Origin: Theodoxus fluviatilis
Taxonomy: Eukaryota; Mollusca; Gastropoda; Cycloneritida; Neritidae
DNA length: 64,000 nucleotides
Direction: 5' to 3'
Assembly: GCA_034096865.1 (NCBI GenBank)
Contig: JAWQFJ010000573.1
Coordinates: forward strand, 1 to 64,000
Position numbers and translations under genes: made by a program. Below, piece by piece: positions 12,209 to 23,103 of this stretch (its first letter is position 1; every line of letters begins with the position of its first letter). The notes below the pieces were generated by a model that saw only the letters and a list, made by a program, of their open reading frames with translations, was not told the DNA's origin and did no database searches.

Positions 12209-12829
12209 GACGTGCGTTGCGGTCTGACGTGCTGTTTCCAGTCTAGTTACCATGGCCATGACGTAGTGATAAGTAGACAGACGCGCGATGCTCGACTGCT
12301 CACTCACGCATTGCTTTCAAGTTAAATATTTTGAACTGAAGTGCGTTTCTTGACTTTGATCGATTGCACGGTATACACTTAGCAGAGCGCTCAGATGGCA
12401 CGTTGAATCCATGCAGGAATGGTACTGAAAAAGAACGGTTGTAGTGGCGAGTAATATTTGTAGAAGCAACTGTACCAGGGAGTGATGAGTGTAGTGTCCG
12501 GTAGAAATTGTAGCGGCGTTAATGGACACGAATATATGAAATGGTGACAGAGAAAACCAAAACCAAAATTCCTGCGACGAGAAACGTTGGTTTGGAGATG
12601 ACACATAAGTTAGCCTACTATATTTCAAACGAGTTCTAATGGTGATTGTGTAATTGCTACACTTACAGCCACGAACGAAAGCAATGTTCGAGTTCTGTGT
12701 GCGACAACAAGCAACCAAACCCTTCCTCCCTGCGTGCGTAAGTAGGCTATATAGTCCAGGGTTGTCTCCCTTGTTGTCGCTTGAGTTCGAAACTGCGCAG
12801 GTTGCACAGTTCCATCCACAGTCAAGAGG

Positions 12830-13018
12830 CTTGTTCACGAGGCGCAGCAATGTGCAGCGCTGCACAGCGCTTGCGCCGTGAAACGGCTTGTTCAGGACGC
12901 GTAGCGCTGCAAGCGCTGCATGTGATTCGGCGCTTTGCAGCGCTGCGCGTCTTGAACAAGCCGTTTCACGGCGCAAGCGCTGTGCAGCGCTGCTCCAGTG
13001 CTGCGCCTCGTGAACAAG
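12830..13018. mobile_element. Hairpin MITE (GC-rich, 189 bp), single-flank copy
   Basis: The sequence is an imperfect palindrome from CTTGTTCACGAGGCGCAGCA to its complement TGCTGCGCCTCGTGAACAAG, full of AGCGCTGC motifs. It can fold into one long stem. A direct GGC flanks each end if the terminus is taken as TTGTTCACG. This copy has unrelated sequence on its left (intron 4), so it shows the normal arrangement. The copy at 42663-42851 lies exactly at the centre of the giant palindrome. Confidence 0.75.
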
Positions 13019-13139
13019 GCTTATGTGTTAGCTGGACCCGCACTGTACTGCCGTTTTACACAGGAGTAAAACCGCGCACCTCAGGAGGTGGAAAACGGTT
13101 CGTGGCAGTGCGACGCACACTTGCTGTGTCGGTGCGTTA

Positions 13140-14711
13140 AGGCGCCTACACACGTTACGTTTTTCAAGCTGGTTTTGCTCCCGATCCGGCTGACCGTGCG
13201 TGTAAAAACCGGGTTGACAGCCAGACACCGAGATTTCTTCTGACAGCGCAATCGAGCGATTTTCACTACGTGAAGCGAGGTCAGAATTTAGAGTTACGTC
13301 CCTTCGCCGCACTATGACAACGACGCTACCACGTGTAGCTGTATGCGTGTGATCTGCATTCGATTTGTAAAATATCTGGATCTGGATTAGGAGCTTTCAC
13401 GACCTATTGACGCATTCAGCATACAGCTTTGATAAATTAATGCTGTTCATGGCTTACATTTTCTTTGGAAGTGTTTCTATTATCCCCAAAAATCAGCGTT
13501 TCTGTGTGAACATGCACGCAACAAAAGCCGCTGACAGAGTTCGCGTGAAGGTGCATTGACCCACGTTTCCAATTTTACAATGTAGGAGCTTTCACAACTT
13601 ATTGATGCATTCAAAATACAGCTTTGATAAATTAATGCTGTTCATGGCTTACATTTTCTTTGGATGGGGTTTTAGTATCAATACAGCGTTTTCTGTGAGG
13701 AACGCGCAAAATAATTAGCAGTGGAGCGAGCCGTGGTGATCGACACATTCTTCGCTGTGTAGATGTGCATCGACCTGCATTGCGAATTGTAAAATGCAGA
13801 ACTTTCACAACTTATTGATGCATTCAACATACAGCTTTGATAAATTAATGCTGTTCATGGCTTACATTTTCTTTGGATGGGGTTTTAGTATCAATACAGC
13901 GTTTTCTGTGAGGAACATGCACGCAACGAAAGCCGCTGACAGATTTCGCGTGAAGGTGCATTGACCCGCATTTCCAATTTTACAATGTAGGAGCTTTCAC
14001 AACTTATTGACGCATTCAACATACAGCTTTGATAAATTAATGCTGTTCATGGCTTACATTTTCTTTGGATGGGGTTTTAGTATCAATACAGCGTTTTCTG
14101 TGAGGAACGCGCAAAATAATTAGCAGTGGAGCGAGCCGTGGTGATCGACACATTCTTCGCTGTGTAGATGTGCATCGACCTGCATTGCGAATTGTAAAAT
14201 GCAGAACTTTCACAACCTATTGATGCATTCAAAATACAGCTTTGATAAATTAATGCTGTTCATGGCTTACATTTTCTTTGGATGGGGTTTTAGTATCAAT
14301 ACAGCGTTTTCTGTGAGGAACATGCACGCAACGAAAGCCGCTGACAGATTTCGCGTGAAGGTGCATTGACCCGCATTTCCAATTTTACAATGTAGGAGCT
14401 TTCACAACTTATTGACGCATTCAACATACAGCTTTGATAAATTAATGATGTTCATGGCTTACCTTTTCTTTGGATTGGTTTGTAGTATCCCCAAATACAC
14501 CTTTTCCTGACTGAAGCGACGACAGCGTCCGCCATTAAAATTGGCGACTAAGTCGCCACAACGCGAGATCTCGCGTTGCCGGGCATATGAACCGGTCCGG
14601 AGGGGTCGGGAAAATAGAGCCAGCCCTAGTCACAAGAACCGTGCCGGATTAGTCCACGGTTTCGATTTTTGACCGGATCGGCAGCAAAACCGGGGGACAA
14701 CCGGTATCCGC
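13140..14711 (+). mobile_element. TIR transposon (TTA target site), copy lacking the nested hairpin, right end lost
   Basis: It begins AGGCGCCTACACACGT directly after TTA. It is the same insertion as 42972-44829. It contains six tandem subunits of about 190-216 bp, each with GCTTTGATAAATTAATG and CATGGCTTACATTTTCTTTGG. At 14644-14647 a single CCGG marks the place where the complete copy holds a 273-bp hairpin MITE. The terminal bases are replaced by a noisy fold-back junction at 14712. There is no transposase; it is non-autonomous. Confidence 0.75.
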
Positions 14712-16097
14712 GCGTTTGCCGCGGCAATATGAACGCGGTCCGAAGGAGTCTGGAAAAATAGGAGCAAGCCCTAGTCACAAGAACCGTTGCCACGGATTAG
14801 TCCACGGTTTCGGATTTTTGACCGGGGAAACCGGGGACTAATCCGGCACGGTTCTTGTGACTAGGGCTGGCTCTATTTTCCCGACCCCTCCGGACCGGTT
14901 CATATGCCCGGCAACGCGAGATCTCGCGTTGTGGCGACTTAGTCGCCAATTTTAATGGCGGACGCTGTCGTCGCTTCAGTCAGGAAAAGGTGTATTTGGG
15001 GATACTACAAACCAATCCAAAGAAAAGGTAAGCCATGAACATCATTAATTTATCAAAGCTGTATGTTGAATGCGTCAATAAGTTGTGAAAGCTCCTACAT
15101 TGTAAAATTGGAAATGCGGGTCAATGCACCTTCACGCGAAATCTGTCAGCGGCTTTCGTTGCGTGCATGTTCCTCACAGAAAACGCTGTATTGATACTAA
15201 AACCCCATCCAAAGAAAATGTAAGCCATGAACAGCATTAATTTATCAAAGCTGTATTTTGAATGCATCAATAGGTTGTGAAAGTTCTGCATTTTACAATT
15301 CGCAATGCAGGTCGATGCACATCTACACAGCGAAGAATGTGTCAATCATCACGGCTCGCTCCACTGCTAATTATTTTGCGTGTTCCTCACAGAAAACGCT
15401 GTATTGATACTAAAACCCCATCCAAAGAAAATGTAAGCCATGAACAGCATTAATTTATCAAAGCTGTATGTTGAATGCATCAATAAGTTGTGAAAGTTCT
15501 GCATTTCACAATTCGCAATGCAGGTCGATGCACATCTACACAGCGAAGAATGTGTCGATCACCACGGCTCGCTCCACTGCTAATTATTTTGCGCGTTCCT
15601 CACAGAAAACGCTGTATTGATACTAAAACCCCATCCAAAGAAAATGTAAGCCATGAACAGCATTAATTTATCAAAGCTGTATTTTGAATGCATCAATAAG
15701 TTGTGAAAGCTCCTACATTGTAAAATTGGAAACGTGGGTCAATGCACCTTCACGCGAACTCTGTCAGCGGCTTTTGTTGCGTGCATGTTCACACAGAAAA
15801 CGCTGATTTTTGGGGATAATAGAAACCCTTCCAAAGAAAATGTAAGCCATGAACAGCATTATTTATCAAAGCTGTATGCTGAATGCGTCAATAGGTCGTG
15901 AAAGCTCCTAATCCAGATCCAGATATTTTACAAATCGAATGCAGATCACACGCATACAGCTACACGTGGTAGCGTCGTTGTCATAGTGCGGCGAAGGGAC
16001 GTAACTCTAAATTCTGACCTCGCTTCACGTAGTGAAAATCGCTCGATTGCGCTGTCAGAAGAAATCTCGGTGTCTGGCTGTCAACCCGGTTTTTACA
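13201..16097. repeat. Inverted repeat (fold-back), arms about 1.3-1.5 kb
   Basis: From about 14830 to 16097 the sequence is the reverse complement of 14650 back to 13201. It includes the six-fold tandem subunits with one subunit fewer, so the arms differ by about 192 bp. The arm ends exactly at the N gap. The complete right-arm copy (42972-44829) shows no such fold at this place. Confidence 0.9.
14712..14829. other. Noisy junction: degraded second copy of 14565-14680
   Basis: The stretch from GCGCGTTTGCCGCGG to GGTTTCGGATTTTTGACCGG follows 14565-14680 base by base, with many single-base insertions, deletions and doubled letters (GAACCGTTGCC for GAACCGTGCC, TTTCGGATTTTT for TTTCGATTTTT). Such indel-rich errors are typical of uncorrected long-read sequence rather than of evolved divergence. 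Confidence 0.65.
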
Positions 16098-16107
16098 NNN
16101 NNNNNNN
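16098..16107. other. Scaffold gap (10 N)
   Basis: Ten N bases interrupt the fold-back arm just inside the transposon end. Sequence on the two sides is unrelated. Confidence 1.
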
Positions 16108-17437
16108 ACCTAGTCATGACCTGGCAGCATATGCTGTGACCAGGCTTGGCCCAGTCATGACCTGGCAGCATATGCTGTGACCAGCAGGCTTGGCCTAGTC
16201 ATGACCTGGCAGCATATGCTGTGACCAGCAGGCTCGGCCCAGTCATGACCTGGCAGCATATGCTGTGACCAGCAGGCTCGGCCTAGTCATGACCTGGCAG
16301 CATATGCTGTGACCAGCAGGCTTGGCCCAGTCATGACCTGGCAGCATATGCTGTGACCAGCAGGCTCGGCCTAGTCATGATCTGGCAGCATATGCTGTGA
16401 CCAGCAGGCTCGGCCTAGTCATGACCAGCAGGCTTGGCCTAGTCATGACCTGGCAGCATATGCTGTGACCAGCAGGCTTGGCCCAGTCATGACCTGGCAG
16501 CATACACATGACCAGCAGGCTTGGCCCAGTCATGACCTGGCAGCATACACATGACCAGCAGGCTTGGCCCAGTCATGACCTGGCAGCATATGCTGTGACC
16601 AGCAGGCTTGGCCTAGTCATGACCTGGCAGCATATGCTGTGACCAGCAGGCTTGGCCCAGTCATGACCTGGCAGCATATGCTGTGACCAGCAGGCTCGGC
16701 CTAGTCATGACCAGCAGGCTTGGCCCAGTCATGACCTGGCAGCATACACATGACCAGCAGGCTTGGCCCAGTCATGACCTGGCAGCATACACATGACCAG
16801 CAGGCTTGGCCTAGTCATGACCTGGCAGCATATGCTGTGACCAGCAGGCTTGGCCTAGTCATGACCTGGCAGCATATGCTGTGACCAGCAGGCTTGGCCC
16901 AGTCATGACCTGGCAGCATATGCTGTGACCAGCAGGCTTGGCCTAGTCATGACCTGGCAGCATATGCTGTGACCAGCAGGCTCGGCCTAGTCATGACCAG
17001 CAGGCTTGGCCTAGTCATGACCTGGCAGCATATGCTGTGACCAGCAGGCTTGGCCTAGTCATGACCTGGCAGCATATGCTGTGACCAGGCTTGGCCCAGT
17101 CATGACCTGGCAGCATATGCTGTGACCAGCAGGCTTGGCCTAGTCATGACCTGGCAGCATATGCTGTGACCAGCAGGCTCGGCCCAGTCATGACCTGGCA
17201 GCATATGCTGTGACCAGCAGGCTTGGCCCAGTCATGACCTTGCAGCATATGCTGTGACCAGCAGGCTCGGCCCAGTCATGACCTTGCAGCATATGCTGTG
17301 ACCAGCAGGCTTGGCCCAGTCATGACCTGGCAGCATATGCTGTGACCAGCAGGCTTGGCCCAGTCATGACCTGGCAGCATATGCTGTGACCAGCAGGCTT
17401 GGCCCAGTCATGACCTGGCAGCGTATGCTGTGACTAC
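16108..17437. repeat. 44-bp minisatellite, about 30 copies
   Basis: The unit contains CAGTCATGACCTGGCAGC, ATATGCTGTGACCAGCAGG and CTTGGCC. Variant units have ACACATGACC in place of TATGCTGTGACC, or lack the CTGGCAGC part. The order of variants recurs, showing block duplication. It is presumably in an upstream intron of MED24. Confidence 0.97.
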
Positions 17438-17473
17438 ATGGGTATAGGCAAAGTTGACACCTTGTCTTCCTGC

Positions 17474-17880
17474 CCACAGCCCCCTAGCTGTATGATCGGG
17501 GTACACAGCCCCTAGCTGTAGGATCGGGGTACACAGCCCCCTAGCTGTAGGATGGGGGTACACAGCCCCCTAGCTGTAGGATCGGGGTACACAGCCCCCT
17601 AGCTGTAGGATCGGGGTACACAGCCCCCTAGCTGTAGGATCGGGGTACACAGCCCCCTAGCTGTAGGATCGGGGTACACAGCCCCCTAGCTGTAGGATCG
17701 GGGTACACAGCCCCCTAGCTGTAGGATGTGGGTACACAGCCCCCTAGCTGTAGGATCAGGGTACACAGCCCCCTAGCTGTAGGATGGGGGTACACAGCCC
17801 CCTAGCTGTAGGATCAGGGTACACAGCCCCCTAGCTGTAGGATCGGGTTTCACAGCCCCCTAGCTGTAGGATCGGGGTAA
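17474..17880. repeat. 29-bp minisatellite, about 14 copies
   Basis: The unit is GTACACAGCCCCCTAGCTG followed by TAGGATCGGG, with GATGGGG and GATCAGG variants. It runs into a SINE-like repeat at its 3' end. Confidence 0.96.
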
Positions 17881-18030
17881 GAATTGACCCACTGCGTCTC
17901 TCAAAGCAATTCGTAAAAGGCGAACAACTAGGGACACCTTGACTTGATGTGCATTTACTCTAAACTGCTCCAGTGGTTTTCTTGCTTACTGGCCTTGCAC
18001 AGCCTACCAAGGCAGATAGGCCGCAACACA
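17878..18030 (+). mobile_element. SINE-like dispersed repeat, copy 2
   Basis: GTAAGAATTGACCCACTGCG, AACTAGGGACACC and GGCCTTGCACAGCCTACC match the copy at 34201-34375 with scattered changes. It ends about 25 bp before the MED24 exon at 18054, so its tail lies in that exon's acceptor region. Confidence 0.55.
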
Positions 18031-18053
18031 CTTTCCACCCATCATGCCCACAG

Positions 18054-18217
18054 GGTATGCTGACTCAGCTGAGCTGGCTGCCCTGCTCCGTGCGACTGGT
18101 GGCTGGAGTGTGGCTGAGTAGCCAAGTCTCTCTCATGGCGGAGGAGGACCGCGCCAAGCCCCTGGGCATGCTGGAGTGCCTTCTGTCACTGCAAGGCGGC
18201 CCCCAACACGGTGCTGA
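18054..18217 (+). CDS. MED24: Mediator subunit MED24, internal exon (exon A of the window)
   Basis: MED24 is a subunit of the metazoan Mediator complex tail module, acting in the nucleus between activators and RNA polymerase II. This exon follows CATGCCCACAG in phase 0 and ends in phase 2 at a GTGAGT donor. It encodes MLTQLSWLPCSVRLVAGVWL and then MAEEDRAKPLGMLECLL, which fits the part of vertebrate MED24 with VCSLAVCAVAWLVAHVRML and DEREKSLQMIRQL. Assignment rests mainly on the stronger matches in the next exons. The six exons found (A-F) encode the C-terminal 372 residues of a family about 990 residues long. Upstream exons are not seen in the window. Confidence 0.7.
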
Positions 18218-18392
18218 GTGAGTGCTTTGATGCTGTCTGCTCTCCCCAGAAATGTCTGCATGTGTCGCCAGCGTCCATTCTTTCTTGCATTGGCAAGTTT
18301 GGGAATGCAGTGAAAATGTAGTTGAATGAAAATTTGTTAGGAATCTGTAAGTTCAAGACTGATAAAAGCCATTTGTTTTTGTTGTTGAATTA

Positions 18393-18487
18393 TCTCCCTC
18401 CCTCCCTCCCTTCTTCCCCCTCCCTCCCTCCCTCCTTCCCTCCCTCCCTCCTTCCCTCTCTCCCTCCCTCCCCCTATCCCCCATTCC
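18393..18487. repeat. (CCCT)n tract
   Basis: CCTCCCTCCC repeats with CTTC interruptions lie in the intron between MED24 exons A and B. Confidence 0.95.
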
Positions 18488-19255
18488 CCCTCTGAGATAT
18501 ATTCTTTTAAACATTCCTGCTCATTCTTGGGAATATTATTAAAAACAGTCTTTACTGCGTTTCTTTAAACCCAAAACTGTTGTTCATTTAGAGTCATGTA
18601 AGCAAGCCAGTAGACTTCATTTTTCCTGGTTTGACATAATGGCCCCAGCCATTCATCTCAGTAAACTCATAAGTTCGTCTGAAAAGACAGCCTGATCATG
18701 TCAGAGTTTGTAGGTTAGTGAGAGACAATCTATGGACAGAAATCAAACTCATCTAACTGCGCTAGCAGTTTACCAGAAGTGAAACAGACACTGCTCCAAA
18801 AGGGTCTGGGGAATAATAACTGCCATAGAATTACCATCCATGTGCAGTTACAGCATAAATGCAATTAAAAGATCCAGAGAATCATTTGACCCAGCTGGTT
18901 ATTGCATAAATGCAACAAGAAGACTCACAGAATCATTTGACCCATAGAATTACCGTCCATGTGCAGCTGCGTCAGAAACATCATCAAATCTCTGACATAA
19001 CTGGTATCTTAGTCTAAAGTATTACAATAAATAAATAGATATCTTTCTGTGTGGGTTGGACTCTTTCTTTCTGGGTGCTTGGAACACATGGTCAGGTCCT
19101 AATGATCCGACCCTGTCCTGATGTTCCCAGTAACCTCTTTGCCTGCTGCAGAGCTTGGGGCCAGCCCAGGCTGAGCTCCTGGCAAAAGTAGACCCCAAAT
19201 GCCCAGCACCCAGGGCTTCCAGGGGAAGAAGAGAGGCGCCCATTAAAAAAGCGAG
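18488..19255. other. MED24 intron A-B, complex sequence
   Basis: No exon is seen. A short segment around AATCATTTGACCCA and ATTACC(A/G)TCCATGTGCAG is repeated at about 18829-18890 and 18930-18970, so part of the intron is a local duplication. Confidence 0.4.
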
Positions 19256-19430
19256 TCTGGCCATGTTTCATCCCACTGCTGCAGTAAAGACTGAGCGAGG
19301 CTGGCCATGTTTCAGCCCACTGCTGCAGTAAAGACTGAGCGAGGCTGGCCATGTTTCATCCCACTGCTGCAGTAAAGACTGAGCGAGGCTGGCCATGTTT
19401 CAGCCCACTGCTGCAGTAAAGACTGAGGAG
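19256..19430. repeat. 44-bp tandem repeat, four copies, just before exon B
   Basis: GGCCATGTTTCATCCCACTG and CTGCAGTAAAGACTGAGCG recur four times, alternating CATCC and CAGCC. The array ends about 40 bp before the exon B acceptor. Confidence 0.9.
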
Positions 19431-19467
19431 AGGCCGATGCCGTGACGTGTGACTTGCTATGATGCAG

Positions 19468-19696
19468 GCTGGTGGACATGACACGGGAGTTGCTGCATCG
19501 AGTGGCAGCCCCCCTCCTACCTGTGGCACACACCCCCAGAGGACCCCTCTCCCCTGGGAAGTTGCCGGTGGACCGCCTGAGGGAGAAAGTCTGCGCCTGC
19601 TTCAAGAGGAACTGCATAGACCCTGACTCTCTGCAGGAGCTGCAGAAGCTGCTCCTCATCATGGGGCCAAGAAGCTTCATGCACTGCACTGTCAAG
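19468..19696 (+). CDS. MED24: Mediator subunit MED24, exon B
   Basis: The acceptor GATGCAG joins in phase 2 to exon A. The encoded segment includes LSPGKLPVDRLREKVCACF and SLQELQKLLLIMG. It lines up without gaps with vertebrate MED24, from LPPKRPIKEVLTDIF through TLLHMGGVYWFCNNLIKELL, across the junction to exon C. The exon ends at HCTVK in phase 0. The intron that follows starts GCGAGT, a GC donor; no GT donor keeps both frame and homology. This is one of the strongest pieces of evidence for the gene's identity. Confidence 0.82.
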
Positions 19697-19723
19697 GCGA
19701 GTGGGACAGCTTGGTGTCAGCAT

Positions 19724-20030
19724 GTACAGTGCAATTCAGTGTGATGCTGTACTGTGTAGTACAAAACATTGCAGTACAGTGCTGTGTTGTGCACTACAGT
19801 ACAGTGCAATTCAGTGTGATGCTGTACTGTGTAGTACAAAACATTGCAGTACAGTGCTGTGTTGTGCACTACAGTACAGTGCAATTCAGTGTGATGCTGT
19901 ACTGTGTAGTACAAAACATTGCAGTACAGTGCTGTGTTGTGCACTACAGTACAGTGCAATTCAGTGTGATGCTGTACTGTGTAGTACAAAACATTGCAGT
20001 ACAGTGCTGTGTTGTGCACTACAGTAGGAT
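19724..20030. repeat. 75-bp tandem repeat, four copies
   Basis: The unit contains GTACAGTGCAATTCAGTGTG and AGTACAAAACATTGCAGTAC, repeated at intervals of 75 bp directly after exon B. It is rich in GTAC-type inverted motifs. Confidence 0.95.
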
Positions 20031-20138
20031 GCAGTGCAGTGTGATGCCTGCAGTAGCGTACAGTACAGTGCAGTGCTGTACAATGTGATGCCATTCAATC
20101 TTGTAGAACGCAGTCTATCCAGTGCAAAACAGTGCTGC

Positions 20139-20610
20139 AATAGCAGTGGTGGAAATGGTGGTTGCAGTAGCAGTGGTGGAAATGGTGGTTGAATTAGTGG
20201 TGGTGGAAATGGTAGTTGCAGTAGCAGTGGTGGAAATGGTAATTGCAGTAGCAGTGGTGGAAATGGTGGTTGCATTAGTGGTGGTGGAAATGGTAATTGC
20301 AGTAGGAGTGGTGGAAATGGTGTTACATTAGTGGTGGTGGTGGTGGTTACATTAGTGGTGGTGGCAGTGGTGGTGGTGGTTGCATTAGTGGTGGTGGAAA
20401 TGGTAATTGCAGTAGGAGTGGTGGAAATGGTGTTACATTAGTGGTGGTGGTGGTGGTTACATTAGTGGTGGTGGCAGTGGTGGTGGTGGTTGCATTAGTG
20501 GTGGTGGAAATGGTGGTTGCATTAGTGGTGGTGGAAATGGTGGTTGCATTAGTGGTGGTGGAAATGGTGGTTGCATTAGTGGTGTTGGTGGTGGTGTTGA
20601 CAGCAATGAG
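20139..20610. repeat. G-rich (GGTGGAAATGGT) minisatellite
   Basis: Units of about 27-30 bp contain GTGGTGGAAATGGTGGTTGC and ATTAGTG, with a larger duplicated block (20270-20330 and 20390-20450). Dense GGTGG runs could form G-rich secondary structure. It lies in the same GC-AG intron and ends about 25 bp before exon C. Confidence 0.93.
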
Positions 20611-20636
20611 GATGTCATGCTGTTTCTGCCTTTCAG

Positions 20637-20874
20637 GAGCTGATGAATTGGCAGATGCCAGAAAGCTTTCTGTCAGTGGCGGTGAATGTGGTGCTGGCTC
20701 TGTTGCACCTCAGCCTTCAACCTTTGACCCTCAGTCTGCTGGACACAGTGCTGCCCTATCTCCTGGCCACGTCGGGGATGATCCAAGTCCCCAACTTCCT
20801 GCATGCACGCATGCTGGCCCGCCTGACTGTAGCCGCCATAGTGGCCAACCACAGCAGCGTCACAAACAGTCTCG
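20637..20874 (+). CDS. MED24: Mediator subunit MED24, exon C
   Basis: It begins after CTGCCTTTCAG in phase 0 and ends in phase 1 at a weak GTGTAC donor. It encodes ELMNWQMPESFLSVAVNVVL, then LSLLDTVLPYLLATSG and ARLTVAAIVANHSS. It corresponds to vertebrate MED24 ELLKETRKEHTLRAVELLYS, then LVLLGHILPGLLTDSSKW and AKLAVWCALSSYS. The helical, Leu-rich character fits the HEAT-like C-terminal region of the family. Its mirror copy would fall beyond position 64000. Confidence 0.8.
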
Positions 20875-20879
20875 GTGTA

Positions 20880-21655
20880 CAATGTACTTTGCTTTGTTTG
20901 CTTGCTTTGCTTTGTTTTGTTTTGTTTTATTTGTTTTATTTTGTTTTTGCTTGTTTTATTTGCTTGCTTGCTTTGCTTTGCTTTGCTATGCTTGCTGCTT
21001 CTTTTGTTTTGCTTAGATTTGTTTTGCTTGCTTGCTTGGTTTCCTTACTTGCTTGCTTTACATTGCTTTGTTTGCTTTGCTTGCTTGCATTGCTTTGCCC
21101 TGCTTGCTAATCTTGCTTGGTTGCTTTGCTTGATTTCATTGCTTTACTATTTTGCTTTTGCTTGATTTCCTTGCATGCATTGCTTTACTTTGCTGACTTT
21201 ACTCTGCTTGTTTTGCTTTGTTCTGCTCTGCTTTCTTTGCTTGCTTTGCTTTGATTGTTTGCTTACTGTGCTTTGCTCTGCTCTACTCTGCTCTGTCCCA
21301 CTTACTTTGCCTTGCTTGCTTGGTTGCTTTACTTTGCCTGCTTTCTGTACTTTGCTTACTTGCTTGCTTTACTTTGCTGCTTGCTCTTTGCTTGTTTGCT
21401 TGCTTGCTTGATTTATTTTGCTTGCTTATGGGCTTGATTTACTTTGCTTTCCTTGCTTGCTTTACTTTGCCTGCTTGTTTGCTTTACTCACTTTGTTTTG
21501 CTTGCCTTGCCTTGCCTTGCCAGCCGCTACAGGCTCTGCCTTGCCTTGTCTTACCTTGCCTCCTTGCCTTGCCTTGCCTTGCCTTGCCTTGCTTTGCCTT
21601 GCTTTGCTTTGCCTTGCTTTGCTTTGCTTTGCTTTGCTTGCTCACTTTTTTGTGA
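20880..21655. repeat. (CTTTG/CTTGC)n pentanucleotide-type tract
   Basis: About 780 bases of TTGCTTTGCTTGCTTGC with irregular ACTTTG and CTGCTCT insertions. The mirrored tract occupies 63638-64000. The palindrome is first seen here because its right end is cut by the window at about 21293. Confidence 0.95.
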
Positions 21656-21816
21656 AGTGAGAGATGGACAGTCTCATCTTGGTGGTGGCATGATGGATTT
21701 CAGAGATCATAGTGCTCACTCTTTCTTTCTTTTGTTAAATGATGTTTTGTTTAATAAGTGCTTTTGAGTAAAACTTTTATGAAACGATTGACTCTCACAT
21801 TACTTCCATCATAATA

Positions 21817-21821
<5 letters not shown>

Positions 21822-21859
<38 letters not shown>

Positions 21860-22065
21860 ATCACTGAAGGATGGAGTGCAGTACACCAATGAAAAAACTT
21901 TAGCTTTGCTAAGTGCCACACCTCTTCAGTGACCTACTCAGCTACTGTGTTTGTTTCTTTCCTTTCTTTCTTTCTTTTTTTCTTTCTTTCTTTCTTTTCC
22001 TTTTTTTCTTTCTTTCTTTTTTCTTTTTTTTCTTTCTTTTTTTTTCCCTTCATTTTCTTTCTTTT
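21822..22065. repeat. (CA)n and (TTTC)n microsatellites
   Basis: An alternating CG/CA run lies at about 21820-21858 and an imperfect TTTC tract at about 21955-22065. The second directly abuts the TIR element at 22066. Confidence 0.93.
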
Positions 22066-22896
22066 TGACTCACATGCGAAGCAAAAGTGAGTCTATGTAC
22101 TGAGCCGTGTCGTCCGTCCGGGCGGGCGGGCGTCCGTCCGTCCGTAAAAAACTTAAACGTTGGATTTTTCTCGGAGACTATTAAGTCTATCAACACCAAA
22201 TGTGGCATGATGGTGTATGATGACAAGGCCTCAAAAAACATACATAGTGACTTGACCTTTCTTCAAGGTCAAGGTCACAGGAGCCATAAATGTGGTCTCA
22301 AAAACAGTCATTTTTCACATTTTCCCAATTTTCTCCCACGTTATTGAGAATGGCGACCTTAGCTACAAGTGGTATATAGGTCAAAGCAAGCCCTATCTTT
22401 TGATACCAGTTTGGTTGACCTTGCTTCAAGGTCAAGGTCACAGGAGCTCTTCAAAGTTGGATTGTATACATATTTTGAAGTGACCTTGACCCTGAACTAT
22501 GGAAGATAACTGTTTCAAACTTAATAATTATGTGGGGCACATGTTATACTTTCATCATGAGACACATTTGTTCACATATCATCAAGGTCAAGGTCACTTT
22601 GACCCTTATGAAATGTGACCAAAATGGGGTAGTGAACCACTAAAAGTGACCATATCTCATGGTAGAAAGTGCCAATAAGCACCATTGTGCTTCCTATGTC
22701 TTGAATTAAGAGCTTTGTGTTGCATGACCTTGGATGACCTTGACCTTGGGTCAAGGTCACATGTATTTTGGTAGGAAAAATGTGTAAAGCATTTCTTTGT
22801 GTATGATGTCATTGGTAGGTTTAGTTGTTTGACCTTGACCTTGAAGGCCACCTGAAGGTCAAGGTCATATAAAGGTCAAGGTCAAGCATGTGAGTC
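22066..22896. mobile_element. TIR element dense in AAGGTCA half-sites (831 bp)
   Basis: It is bounded by GACTCACATGC and GCATGTGAGTC, an 11-bp perfect terminal inverted repeat. Both flanks are TTTC/TTCTTTC microsatellite. By hand count it holds about nineteen AAGGTCA motifs in either orientation, many as direct TCAAGGTCAAGGTCA pairs. AAGGTCA is the extended half-site bound by monomeric nuclear receptors such as ERR and SF-1. No coding capacity was found. The mirror copy is 62398-63228. Confidence 0.7.
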
Positions 22897-23103
22897 GTAT
22901 GGGCTTTGCCCTTCTTGTTCTTTCTTTCTTTCTTTCTTTCTTTTCTTTTCTTTCTTATTCTTTTCTTTTCATGCAGTCAAAATATCATTTTCCTTTGCTT
23001 CCCTTACTTCAAATCTGAAATGGGAAGCCTTGAACACTTGATGATAGGTACGTACAGCATGTGAAGACTGTGGTTAATCAGAGTACCCTGATCTATGTTT
23101 CAG

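Noticed and set aside
12830..13018. Structured non-coding RNA (long hairpin)
   Set aside because: The hairpin recurs as a dispersed element with terminal inverted repeats, so a MITE explains it. There is no sign of transcription.
16108..17437. CRISPR-like array
   Set aside because: The repeats are head to tail with no unique spacers, and the window is animal DNA. The same applies to the 43-, 30-, 29-, 25- and 51-bp arrays.
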